NCBI GenBank assembly: GCA_022360735.1
Contig: JAKSCF010000166.1
Coordinates: 1 to 9,574, forward strand
Direction: 5' to 3'
DNA length: 9,574 nucleotides
From: Clostridia bacterium
Lineage (GTDB): Bacteria > Bacillota_A > Clostridia > Peptostreptococcales > JAAYPU01
Positions within the stretch are counted from its first letter, which is position 1. Each line of letters opens with the position of its first letter. The position numbers were made by a program, and so were the translations under genes. Under the pieces are notes generated by a model. That model searched no databases. It was given only the letters and a program-made list of their open reading frames with translations, and was not told the DNA's origin. Positions 1 to 6,328 of the stretch are shown piece after piece.

Positions 1-51
1 GAATAAAATTACTGTAGTTAAAGAGGTCTTTGTCAATTCAGGGGTTTAGAT

Positions 52-66
52 TGGCACTCCCTGGCA
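52..66 (+). promoter_or_regulatory. Candidate promoter of the acdh-gcdA unit (sigma-54-like or sigma-A)
   Basis: The sequence TGGCAC-N4-TGGCA lies about 45 bases before the first start codon. It resembles a sigma-54 -24/-12 promoter (TGGCAC-N5-TTGCW), but the spacing between the GG and GC doublets is 9 rather than 10 bases and the -12 box reads TGGC instead of TTGC, so it is off consensus. The same bases also allow a sigma-A reading: TTGGCA (51-56), 17 bases, then AATAAA (74-79), with a weak -10 box. A sigma-54 activator gene at 6329 makes the first reading attractive, but that link is inference. Confidence 0.35.
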
Positions 67-109
67 GTAATTGAATAAAAGATATTATTATTTAATAGGA
101 GGTTTTGTT

Positions 110-1267
110 ATGAATTTTGGATTAACTGAAGAGCAAAAGATGGTTCAGGATATGGCCAGGAATTTTGCAGAAAAGGAAATTGCCCCTTATATTGAAGAGG
201 ATGAAGAAAATCATCACTATCGTAGGGAGATACTGACTAAAATGGGAGAGCTGGGCTTGTTAGGGTGGAGTATACCTGAGGAGTACGGCGGAAACGGTAT
301 GGGCTGGATGGAAGCGGTAACAGCTTTATATGAAATAGCCAAGGTTCATACTTCTTGGAGATTAAGTATCAGCGGTAACTGCTGGGGCCCTGCAATGACT
401 ATTAATGAATGGGGAACAGAAGAACAAAAGGAAAAGTATATTCCTGACCTTGTCAGCGGGAAAGCTGTAGGCAGCTTTGCTCTCACCGAAGCCAACTCGG
501 GTTCCGATGTAGGCAGTATGAAAACCTTTGCAGCAGATAAAGGTGACCATTGGCTGATCAATGGATCGAAAATGTGGATCTCGGGAGGACACAGCAGTGA
601 TATAGGTCTTCTTTATGCAGTAACGGCAGAAGGCGGAGGGCCTAAGGGATTATCCTGCTTTATCATCGATTATAATAATACGCCCGGTATCACCAGAATT
701 CCAATTCATAAGAAAGTGGGCATGTGGACGGCTCCAACATCCGAACTGGTTTTTGAAAATGCAGTGGTTCCTAAAGAAAACTTGTTAGGTCCTGTTAATA
801 AAGGATTCCCTCTCTGTATGTGGATGCTGAATAATACGCGTATGGGGTGTGCAACGGGTGCGGCAGCATTGTCTGCAGCATGTCTTGAAGGTTCGGTCAA
901 CTATGCTAATGAGAGAATTCAATTCGGAAGGCCCATTGGTAAGTTCCAGATGATCCAGCAGCAGATCGCTGAAATGAAACTGGATGATGATGCAGCCAAA
1001 TATTTGGTATACAGGGCTGCGTGGCTGAAAGAAAACAAACTGCCCAGCCAGCAGGCTACTTCCATGGCAAAGCTGTTTGGCTGCAATGCAGCAGTTCATG
1101 CTGCCAATATGGCTATGAAGATTTACGGTTCATACGGTTATTCAACAGAATATCCTTGCGGCAGATGGCTGCGTGATGCTAAACAGTTTGAAACATTGGA
1201 AGGAACAAGCAATATTCATATGGGTATTATCGCAGGAATTGAGCTTGGCTATCAGCCTAACCGTTAA
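110..1267 (+). CDS. Acyl-CoA dehydrogenase, probable non-decarboxylating glutaryl-CoA dehydrogenase
   Basis: FAD-dependent alpha,beta-dehydrogenation of an acyl-CoA, passing electrons to an Etf; cytoplasmic. The 385-residue protein has the full family layout: helical N-domain, the FAD/substrate loop FALTEANSGSD (123-133), the MWISGG strand near 155-160, and a C-terminal helical domain with RIQFGRPIGKFQ (269-280). The catalytic base is E364 in LEGTSNIH. R84 (TSWR) aligns with human GCDH Arg94, which binds the glutaryl carboxylate. The residue before the base is L363; decarboxylating GCDHs have Tyr here and the non-decarboxylating Desulfococcus enzyme has Val, so an aliphatic residue favours glutaconyl-CoA as product. 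gcdA, which uses that product, starts 42 bases downstream. ATG at 110 is chosen because AGGAGG (97-102) sits 7 bases before it; a TTG start at 71 has no such site. Family assignment is firm; the substrate is inferred. Alternatives are another dicarboxylyl-CoA dehydrogenase or an enoyl-CoA reductase running in the reducing direction. Confidence 0.85.
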   Translation: MNFGLTEEQKMVQDMARNFAEKEIAPYIEEDEENHHYRREILTKMGELGLLGWSIPEEYGGNGMGWMEAVTALYEIAKVHTSWRLSISGNCWGPAMTINEWGTEEQKEKYIPDLVSGKAVGSFALTEANSGSDVGSMKTFAADKGDHWLINGSKMWISGGHSSDIGLLYAVTAEGGGPKGLSCFIIDYNNTPGITRIPIHKKVGMWTAPTSELVFENAVVPKENLLGPVNKGFPLCMWMLNNTRMGCATGAAALSAACLEGSVNYANERIQFGRPIGKFQMIQQQIAEMKLDDDAAKYLVYRAAWLKENKLPSQQATSMAKLFGCNAAVHAANMAMKIYGSYGYSTEYPCGRWLRDAKQFETLEGTSNIHMGIIAGIELGYQPNR

Positions 1268-1309
1268 TGAGAGTTTCTACTGTTAATTTGACCTGAAAGG
1301 AGAATAGAA

Positions 1310-3052
1310 ATGACAGAATACGGATATCCTATGCATCCCTATTTTTCAGAGATGCCAGGTATAGGCAAAGAACTAGAAAGAACCCTTAAAAAAAATATTG
1401 AAGAATTAAAAAATGCAGAAAATTCAGTAGCAGAAGAGGTTGAACGGGTAAAAAATAATGGGAAGTCAACTGAAGCTATAAACGAAAGAGGACAATGGAC
1501 TGCGTGGCAGCGTCTGGAGTATCTGGTAGAGCCGGGTACGTGGTGTCCGTTACATACGATTTATGACCCCCTTGGCAATGAAGAAGGCAATACCGGCGTA
1601 ATTGACGGGCTGGGCAAAATTGCAGGTAAATGGGCTATTATCATTGCATCTAATAATAAGGTGATGGCCGGAGCGTGGCTTTCCGGTCAGGCAGATAACG
1701 TTCTGAGGGTTACCGACATAGCAAAAAGACTGCATTTGCCATTGGTATGGGTCCTAAATTGCAGTGGTGCCAAGCTGATGGAACAAGAGCAACTTTACCC
1801 CAACCGAAGAGGCAGCGGTACGCCCTTTTTCCGGCACGCTGAGCTTCAGAAACTGGGTGTTCCCATTATAGTCGGCATCTATGGCACCAATCCGGCCGGT
1901 GGTGGATATCAATCCATCAGTCCGACGATTTTGATTGGACATAAAAAATGCAATATGGCAGTAGGCGGTGCCGGCATCGTCAGCGGTATGAAACCCAAAG
2001 GCTATATTGATCAGGAGGTTGCCGAAGATCTGATTGAAGTAACCAAGAAATTTAAGGCAACACCTCCGGGCAGGGTTGAAATTCATCACAATGGAACCGG
2101 TTTTATAAGAGATGTATGTGATACGGAAAAGGAAGTTCTGGATGATATCAAACGGTATATGAGTACTTTGCCGGGATATGATCCGCAGTTTTTTAGAGTG
2201 GCAGAGCCGGCAGAACCCAAATTTTCTGCTGATGAGCTTTACAGCTTGATACCTTTTAACCAAAGACGTACATATTCGATGCATGAGGTATTGGCACGGC
2301 TGTTTGATAATAGTGAACATATGGAGTTTAAACCTGATTACGGCCCTGAAATGTACTGCGGGTTAGCTAAAATGGATGGCTTTTTATGTGGTTTTGTTGC
2401 CAACAATCAAGGTGGTCTCGGATCAGATTACCCTAAATATGCGGATTATAAGGGAATAGGCGGAAAGCTGTATCGTGAAGGACTCATTAAAATGAATGAA
2501 TTTGTTACGTTATGCGGACGTGACCACATCCCAATTATTTGGGTACAAGATACTACCGGCATCGACGTGGGTGATACGGCAGAAAACGCTGAGATGCTGG
2601 GTCTTGGAATGAGTCTGATCTATTCTATTGAACAGTCGGATAATCCTATGATGACCATTGTTTTGAGGAAAGGCAGTGCTGCGGCTCATTATGTGTTGGG
2701 TGGTCCTCAGGCCAATAACAATAACGCCTTTACCCTTGGAACTGCTGCTACTGAAATCTATGTCATGCATGGTGAAACAGCTGCTACAGCATCGTATTCG
2801 CGCCGCCTGGTCAAAGATAAGGAAGCCGGTAAGCCATTAGATGCTACGATAGAAAAAATGAACGATATGATACAGCAATACCATGACAAATCCAGACCGG
2901 CCTATTGTGCTAAAAAAGGCTTAGTCGATGAGATCGTAGATTTGCCCAATCTAAGAAATTACTGCAAGGCATTCGTAGGTTCGTATTATCAAAACCCGAA
3001 AAGTATTTGTGCGGTTCATCAAATGCTTACACCTAGAGTGATCAAAGGTTAA
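1310..3052 (+). CDS. gcdA: Glutaconyl-CoA decarboxylase alpha subunit (carboxyltransferase)
   Basis: Transfers the carboxyl group of glutaconyl-CoA to the biotin of the carrier subunit, giving crotonyl-CoA; the membrane beta subunit then releases CO2 and exports Na+. The 580-residue length is close to the Acidaminococcus fermentans GcdA. The protein carries two crotonase-fold carboxyltransferase domains, roughly 90-260 and 330-540. Diagnostic stretches recalled from the family include YPNRRGSGTPFFR (163-175), GIYGTNPAGGGY (189-200), AVGGAGIVSGM (217-227), WVQDTTGIDVG (411-421) and KGSAAAHYVLGGPQ (454-467). AAAGGAG (1296-1302) precedes the start by 7 bases. It probably shares an mRNA with the dehydrogenase upstream. 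The beta (membrane), gamma (biotin carrier) and delta subunits are not in the window; in A. fermentans they are also encoded away from gcdA. A close alternative would be another biotin-dependent acyl-CoA carboxyltransferase, but the similarity to GcdA is strong along the whole length. Confidence 0.93.
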   Translation: MTEYGYPMHPYFSEMPGIGKELERTLKKNIEELKNAENSVAEEVERVKNNGKSTEAINERGQWTAWQRLEYLVEPGTWCPLHTIYDPLGNEEGNTGVIDGLGKIAGKWAIIIASNNKVMAGAWLSGQADNVLRVTDIAKRLHLPLVWVLNCSGAKLMEQEQLYPNRRGSGTPFFRHAELQKLGVPIIVGIYGTNPAGGGYQSISPTILIGHKKCNMAVGGAGIVSGMKPKGYIDQEVAEDLIEVTKKFKATPPGRVEIHHNGTGFIRDVCDTEKEVLDDIKRYMSTLPGYDPQFFRVAEPAEPKFSADELYSLIPFNQRRTYSMHEVLARLFDNSEHMEFKPDYGPEMYCGLAKMDGFLCGFVANNQGGLGSDYPKYADYKGIGGKLYREGLIKMNEFVTLCGRDHIPIIWVQDTTGIDVGDTAENAEMLGLGMSLIYSIEQSDNPMMTIVLRKGSAAAHYVLGGPQANNNNAFTLGTAATEIYVMHGETAATASYSRRLVKDKEAGKPLDATIEKMNDMIQQYHDKSRPAYCAKKGLVDEIVDLPNLRNYCKAFVGSYYQNPKSICAVHQMLTPRVIKG

Positions 3053-3067
3053 CAATGTAACCTATTG

Positions 3068-3105
3068 AAAATATTCCACCGCTGTTAAAAGTGGTGGAAT
3101 ATTTT
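3068..3105. terminator. Terminator-like hairpin after gcdA
   Basis: A 15-bp stem (3068-3082 with 3091-3105, one G-T wobble, otherwise perfect) closes an 8-base loop. The GC-rich core CCACCGC/GTGGTGG is flanked by AAAATATT on the left and AATATTTT on the right, so the structure is symmetric and could act on both strands. It begins 15 bases after the gcdA stop. The T-run is part of the stem and is followed by ACAAAA, so it is a moderate rather than ideal intrinsic terminator. It may reduce read-through into etfBA. Confidence 0.65.
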
Positions 3106-3121
3106 ACAAAAAAAAATTCAA

Positions 3122-3209
3122 TAGTTAAACGGTAGTGGAACAATAGCGAAACAATAGTGGAACCATCGTTCAACCACTGTTCGACCATTGTTTGACCATT
3201 GTTCAATAG
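3122..3209. repeat. Eight degenerate 11-bp tandem repeats forming an imperfect palindrome
   Basis: The sequence divides without gaps into eight 11-base units starting at 3122, 3133, 3144, 3155, 3166, 3177, 3188 and 3199. Left-half units look like TAGTGGAACAA and right-half units like TTGTTTGACCA. The two halves are also inverted: 3138-3163 and 3179-3204 are complementary at 21 of 26 positions, leaving a 15-base centre. The array ends at the A-G of the AGGAGG site (3208-3213) of etfB. It could be a phased protein-binding site, a leader hairpin or the remnant of a small element; I do not recognise it. Confidence 0.75.
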
Positions 3210-3220
3210 GAGGAACAGAA

Positions 3221-4009
3221 ATGAAAATAATCGTATGTGTGAAGCAGGTGCCTGATACCAACGAAGTCAAGATAGATCCCGCCAACGGGACTCTTATTAG
3301 GGAAGGCGTACCGAGCATTTTAAATCATGACGATGCCAACGCTCTGGAGGAGGCTTTAAAAATCAAAGATAAGGATCCGGATACATATATCACGGTGGTC
3401 TCCATGGGACCGCCCCAGGCAATGGAAACGCTCAAAGAATGCATTGCCATGGGAGCGGATGATGCAGTTTTGCTTTCTGACAGAGTTCTGGGAGGTTCCG
3501 ACACATGGGCAACGTCCAATGCGCTTGCTGCGGCTGTCAGAAAGCTGGGGGACTATGACATCATCTTCACCGGGCGGCAGGCTATAGACGGGGATACGGC
3601 TCAGGTAGGCCCTCAGCTTGCTGAAAAGCTGGGACTGCCGCAGGTAACCTACGTAACAGAATTTTCCATGGAGGGCGATGACCTCACCTTAAAGAGGGCA
3701 CTGGAAAACGGCTATGAGATTCTGAGATTAAAAAGGCCCTGCGTGCTTACGGCTATAAAAGAGCTTAACAGCCCTCGGTATATGACAATCCGGGGAATTC
3801 GCAGGGCGGTGGCATTTGATATCAAAGTATGGAGTGCGGCTTACATCGGAGTAGATCCGGAGACGGTTGGACTAAAAGACTCGCCCACCAACGTATATAA
3901 ATCCTTTACGCCTGTTAAAAAAGGTAAGGGTGTCATCATAGAGGGCAACTCGGCAAAAGAAATCACAGAGAAATTCGTTTTAGATCTAAAAGAGAAACAC
4001 ATTATTTAA
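3221..4009 (+). CDS. etfB: Electron transfer flavoprotein beta subunit (bifurcating type)
   Basis: Small Etf subunit; together with EtfA it carries electrons between an acyl-CoA dehydrogenase and NAD(H)/ferredoxin in the cytoplasm. The 262-residue protein starts [13 protein letters not shown], the typical EtfB N-terminus, and contains [15 protein letters not shown] at about 120-134, the strongly conserved segment of clostridial EtfB proteins that sits at the nucleotide/FAD site of bifurcating Etfs. The ATG at 3221 is preferred: AGGAGG (3208-3213) lies 7 bases before it and the homologous N-terminus begins there. An in-frame TTG at 3188 would add 11 residues encoded by the repeat array and is rejected. 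The stop codon overlaps the ribosome site of etfA, so the two genes are surely cotranscribed. Partner identity (the dehydrogenase at 110) is inferred from proximity. Confidence 0.93.
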   Translation: MKIIVCVKQVPDTNEVKIDPANGTLIREGVPSILNHDDANALEEALKIKDKDPDTYITVVSMGPPQAMETLKECIAMGADDAVLLSDRVLGGSDTWATSNALAAAVRKLGDYDIIFTGRQAIDGDTAQVGPQLAEKLGLPQVTYVTEFSMEGDDLTLKRALENGYEILRLKRPCVLTAIKELNSPRYMTIRGIRRAVAFDIKVWSAAYIGVDPETVGLKDSPTNVYKSFTPVKKGKGVIIEGNSAKEITEKFVLDLKEKHII

Positions 4010-4022
4010 GGAGGGATGGAAC

Positions 4023-5321
4023 ATGGCAATACAGATCATCAATGAAAAATGCAAGGGCTGCACCCTCTGTGTCAATGCATGTCCCTTCGATGCAATCGAG
4101 ATGAAAGATAAGCTGGCGGTCATCAATGAGAAGTGCACCGTGTGCAACCAATGTATTCCAGCGTGCAAATTCGATGCCATCGTAAAAACCGAAGAAAGGG
4201 AAAAAGCCCCAGTGGATATTTCAGCCTATAAAGATGTCTGGGTTTTTACGGAGCAAAGAGAAGGTAAGCTTCTGAATGTGGCCCTTGAGATCCTGGGAGA
4301 AGGACACAGGATATCAAGAGAAATCGGAAATGAAACAAAGGTATGCGCAGTGTTAATCGGAGGGAATGTGGACCACATCATCGATGAGCTCTATGCCTAC
4401 GGTGCAGATCAAGTCTATGTGGCAAGTGATCCCTTGCTTGAAAATTATACGACAGAGGCATATACCAAAGTGATGACCGAAGCCATAAGAGAATTCAGGC
4501 CGGAGATTGTGCTCTTTGGAGCCACTCATATCGGAAGAGACCTGGCCCCGAGAATTGCAGCCAGACTTGATACAGGACTTACGGCAGACTGCACAAGGCT
4601 TGATGTAAATACCGGGAATTATATCGATTACCTAGAAAAATATACGACAGCCGATACAACAGGAATGGACAGAGACGATGGAGACAAGAACCTGAAACAA
4701 ACACGTCCCGCCTTCGGCGGTAATCTGATGGCTACTATCGTATGTCCTGCCCGCAGACCTCAAATGTCCACCGTAAGGCCCGGAGTCATGGACAAAATGA
4801 AGAGAGTTGAAGGAAGAGAAGGCAGATGCATCAATCTGGAGGGCAGTCTGAAGAAAGAAGATTTCCCTGTAGAGGTGGTGGAAATTGTCAAAGCGGCCAA
4901 ACAGATGGTATCCCTTAACGATGCGGAGATTATCTGTTCAGGTGGAAGAGGGCTGGGCAACGCATCAGGCTTTGAACTGGTCCAAAAGTTTGCCAATACC
5001 ATAGGTGGTGTAGTGGGAGCATCCCGTGCAGCAGTTGATGCCGGCTGGATTGACCACTGCCATCAGGTAGGACAGACGGGAACCACCGTAAAGCCCAAAA
5101 TATATTTTGCCTGCGGTATTTCAGGTGCCATCCAACACCTGGCCGGGATGCAGAATTCAGACATTATTGTGGCTATCAACAAAAACCCTGGTGCTCCTAT
5201 TTTTGAGGTAGCCGATTACGGCTTGGTGGGAGATTTGTACAAAATCGTCCCCGAAATCATCGACCAGTGGGATAAGGAAGATGAGTGGGATAAGGAAAAA
5301 GGTTTCTGTTCCCTAGCATAA
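4023..5321 (+). CDS. etfA: Electron transfer flavoprotein alpha subunit with N-terminal 2x[4Fe-4S] ferredoxin domain
   Basis: Large Etf subunit, 432 residues, longer than ordinary EtfA by an N-terminal ferredoxin module. The first cluster motif is C10-x2-C13-x2-C16-x3-C20-P; the second is C38-x2-C41-x2-C44-x3-C48 followed by K instead of P. This layout matches CarE of the Acetobacterium woodii caffeyl-CoA reductase-Etf complex, where electrons are bifurcated between an acyl-CoA and ferredoxin. The alpha/beta Etf domain occupies about 70-290, and the C-terminal FAD domain contains SGGRGLG near 300, [11 protein letters not shown] near 335, the [14 protein letters not shown] segment and [24 protein letters not shown] (4008-4014) precedes the start by 8 bases. 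The extreme C-terminus carries a short tandem duplication (WDKE repeated). The Fe-S module suggests exchange with ferredoxin or with the EFR1-type protein at 8515; that is inference. Confidence 0.93.
   Translation: MAIQIINEKCKGCTLCVNACPFDAIEMKDKLAVINEKCTVCNQCIPACKFDAIVKTEEREKAPVDISAYKDVWVFTEQREGKLLNVALEILGEGHRISREIGNETKVCAVLIGGNVDHIIDELYAYGADQVYVASDPLLENYTTEAYTKVMTEAIREFRPEIVLFGATHIGRDLAPRIAARLDTGLTADCTRLDVNTGNYIDYLEKYTTADTTGMDRDDGDKNLKQTRPAFGGNLMATIVCPARRPQMSTVRPGVMDKMKRVEGREGRCINLEGSLKKEDFPVEVVEIVKAAKQMVSLNDAEIICSGGRGLGNASGFELVQKFANTIGGVVGASRAAVDAGWIDHCHQVGQTGTTVKPKIYFACGISGAIQHLAGMQNSDIIVAINKNPGAPIFEVADYGLVGDLYKIVPEIIDQWDKEDEWDKEKGFCSLA
5266..5297 (+). repeat. Short tandem duplication at the 3' end of etfA
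   Basis: The 14-base sequence AGTGGGATAAGGAA occurs at 5266-5279 and again, identical, at 5284-5297, giving an 18-base period. It encodes WDKE twice ([12 protein letters not shown]) in the last residues of EtfA and keeps the frame. It looks like a recent replication-slippage duplication in a tolerant C-terminal tail. Confidence 0.8.
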
Positions 5322-5351
5322 GGTACGGCGTTTGTGATGTAGTTGAAAGTC

Positions 5352-5380
5352 TTGACGAGGGGTTGTCTTCATTTTATACT
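5352..5380 (+). promoter_or_regulatory. Sigma-A promoter of the biotin ligase gene
   Basis: TTGACG (5352-5357) and TATACT (5375-5380) are separated by exactly 17 bases; each box matches the housekeeping consensus at five of six positions. Transcription would start near 5387, about 30 bases before the biotin ligase start codon. This indicates that the ligase, and possibly the genes after it, can be expressed independently of the etf operon. Confidence 0.75.
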
Positions 5381-5415
5381 TAAAAGATGAGTATGATAAA
5401 AGGGGAAGAATTTAT

Positions 5416-6243
5416 ATGAATATAAACCAGGCCGCCATGAGAGAGCGTTCCCACCGACATAAGCATATTCGATTGAAGGAAAAAGATATAATTATTTATC
5501 GGGAGGTGTCGTCAACTAATACGGTTGCCCAGATGATGGCTTTGAAGGGAGCGCATGAAGGGACGATTGTTATGAGCACCTTTCAGACATCGGGTAAGGG
5601 AAGGATGCAACGCCAATGGGTTTGCCCGCCGGGAAAAGGAATAATGATGTCCATGATCTTGAGGCCTAAGCTAAATAGCCGGCTTGTGCCTCAATTGACA
5701 TTGCTCAGCGGAGTAGTGGTTGCTGAAACCATAAGAAAAGTAACCCAATGTAAAGCCGGAATTAAGTGGCCAAATGACATCGTTATAGGTGGTAAAAAGG
5801 TATGCGGCATTCTTGCTCAAAGCAATATTTCCAGTGGTACTGCCGGGTTTGTGATAATGGGCATCGGGATAAATGTTAATCAGGATGAAAATCAACTTCC
5901 CCCTGATTGTAAAGATACCAGCACTTCATTAAAAATAGAACTGGGCCGACGCTTATCACGTTTAAATGTTCTTAGTCAGTTTATATCTATCTGGGAGAAG
6001 CATTATCAGAGATTTTTAAAAATGGGGTATCCCTATCTCAGAAGGAAATGGATTGAAAACAACGTCACATTAGGTCGATATATTTCCATTAACAGTGAGG
6101 AAAGTCCTAAAGGATTGGCTATAGATATTAGTGAAAGAGGCGGACTTCTTGTCAGTTTGCCCGATGGATTAATTAAAGAGTTTTTAGCTGAAGATTTAAG
6201 CTTAGGCAGATCCTATTATCAAAGAGAATCGGTTATAACTTAG
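5416..6243 (+). CDS. birA: Biotin-[acetyl-CoA-carboxylase] ligase (monofunctional, no HTH)
   Basis: Activates biotin with ATP to biotinyl-5'-AMP and attaches it to the lysine of biotin carrier domains. The 275-residue protein contains SSTN (32-35), the biotin/adenylate loop GKGRMQRQW (60-68, E. coli form GRGRRGRxW), KWPND (117-121) and GIGINVN (149-155), followed by an SH3-like C-terminal domain at about 215-265. The N-terminus is only about 25 residues long before the catalytic domain, so the DNA-binding winged helix of bifunctional BirA is absent: it is an enzyme, not a repressor. A purine-rich site AGGGGAAG (5401-5408) precedes the ATG. The likely client in this context is the biotin carrier subunit of glutaconyl-CoA decarboxylase, although the enzyme probably serves all biotin proteins of the cell. 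The symbol birA is used for the family; some annotations would say bpl. Confidence 0.92.
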   Translation: MNINQAAMRERSHRHKHIRLKEKDIIIYREVSSTNTVAQMMALKGAHEGTIVMSTFQTSGKGRMQRQWVCPPGKGIMMSMILRPKLNSRLVPQLTLLSGVVVAETIRKVTQCKAGIKWPNDIVIGGKKVCGILAQSNISSGTAGFVIMGIGINVNQDENQLPPDCKDTSTSLKIELGRRLSRLNVLSQFISIWEKHYQRFLKMGYPYLRRKWIENNVTLGRYISINSEESPKGLAIDISERGGLLVSLPDGLIKEFLAEDLSLGRSYYQRESVIT

Positions 6244-6271
6244 AATTTCTTTTAAAACCGGTTAAATTCTA
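6241..6271. terminator. Weak hairpin overlapping the biotin ligase stop codon
   Basis: TAGAATTT (6241-6248, including the stop codon) and AAATTCTA (6264-6271) are perfect inverted repeats around a 15-base centre that contains the palindrome AACCGGTT (6256-6263). The stem is AT-rich and no T-run follows, so termination would be weak; an operator or mRNA-stability role is equally possible. Confidence 0.35.
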
Positions 6272-6328
6272 ATTCCTGGCATATCATTATCTTTAAGTGC
6301 ATTACCTCAAAGAAAGGAAACGAGAAAA

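Noticed and set aside
71..109. TTG start for the acyl-CoA dehydrogenase adding 13 residues
   Set aside because: The Shine-Dalgarno AGGAGG (97-102) lies inside this extension and points to ATG at 110, where the family N-terminus begins.
346..592. Minus-strand ORFs opposite the dehydrogenase and other genes
   Set aside because: They are mirror frames of well-supported + strand genes, with low-complexity translations and no ribosome sites.
3122..3209. CRISPR array
   Set aside because: Units are 11 bases, contiguous and degenerate, with no spacers.
3188..3220. TTG start for EtfB adding 11 residues
   Set aside because: The extension is encoded by the 11-bp repeats and contains the AGGAGG site; [13 protein letters not shown] at 3221 is the standard EtfB N-terminus.
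110..5321. Caffeyl-CoA reductase operon (carCDE)
   Set aside because: The Etf genes resemble it, but gcdA lies between, no carA/carB-type genes are present, and R84 of the dehydrogenase points to a dicarboxylyl-CoA substrate.
6277..6291. Sigma-54-like TGGCAT-N5-TATC before the activator gene
   Set aside because: The essential GC of the -12 box is missing.
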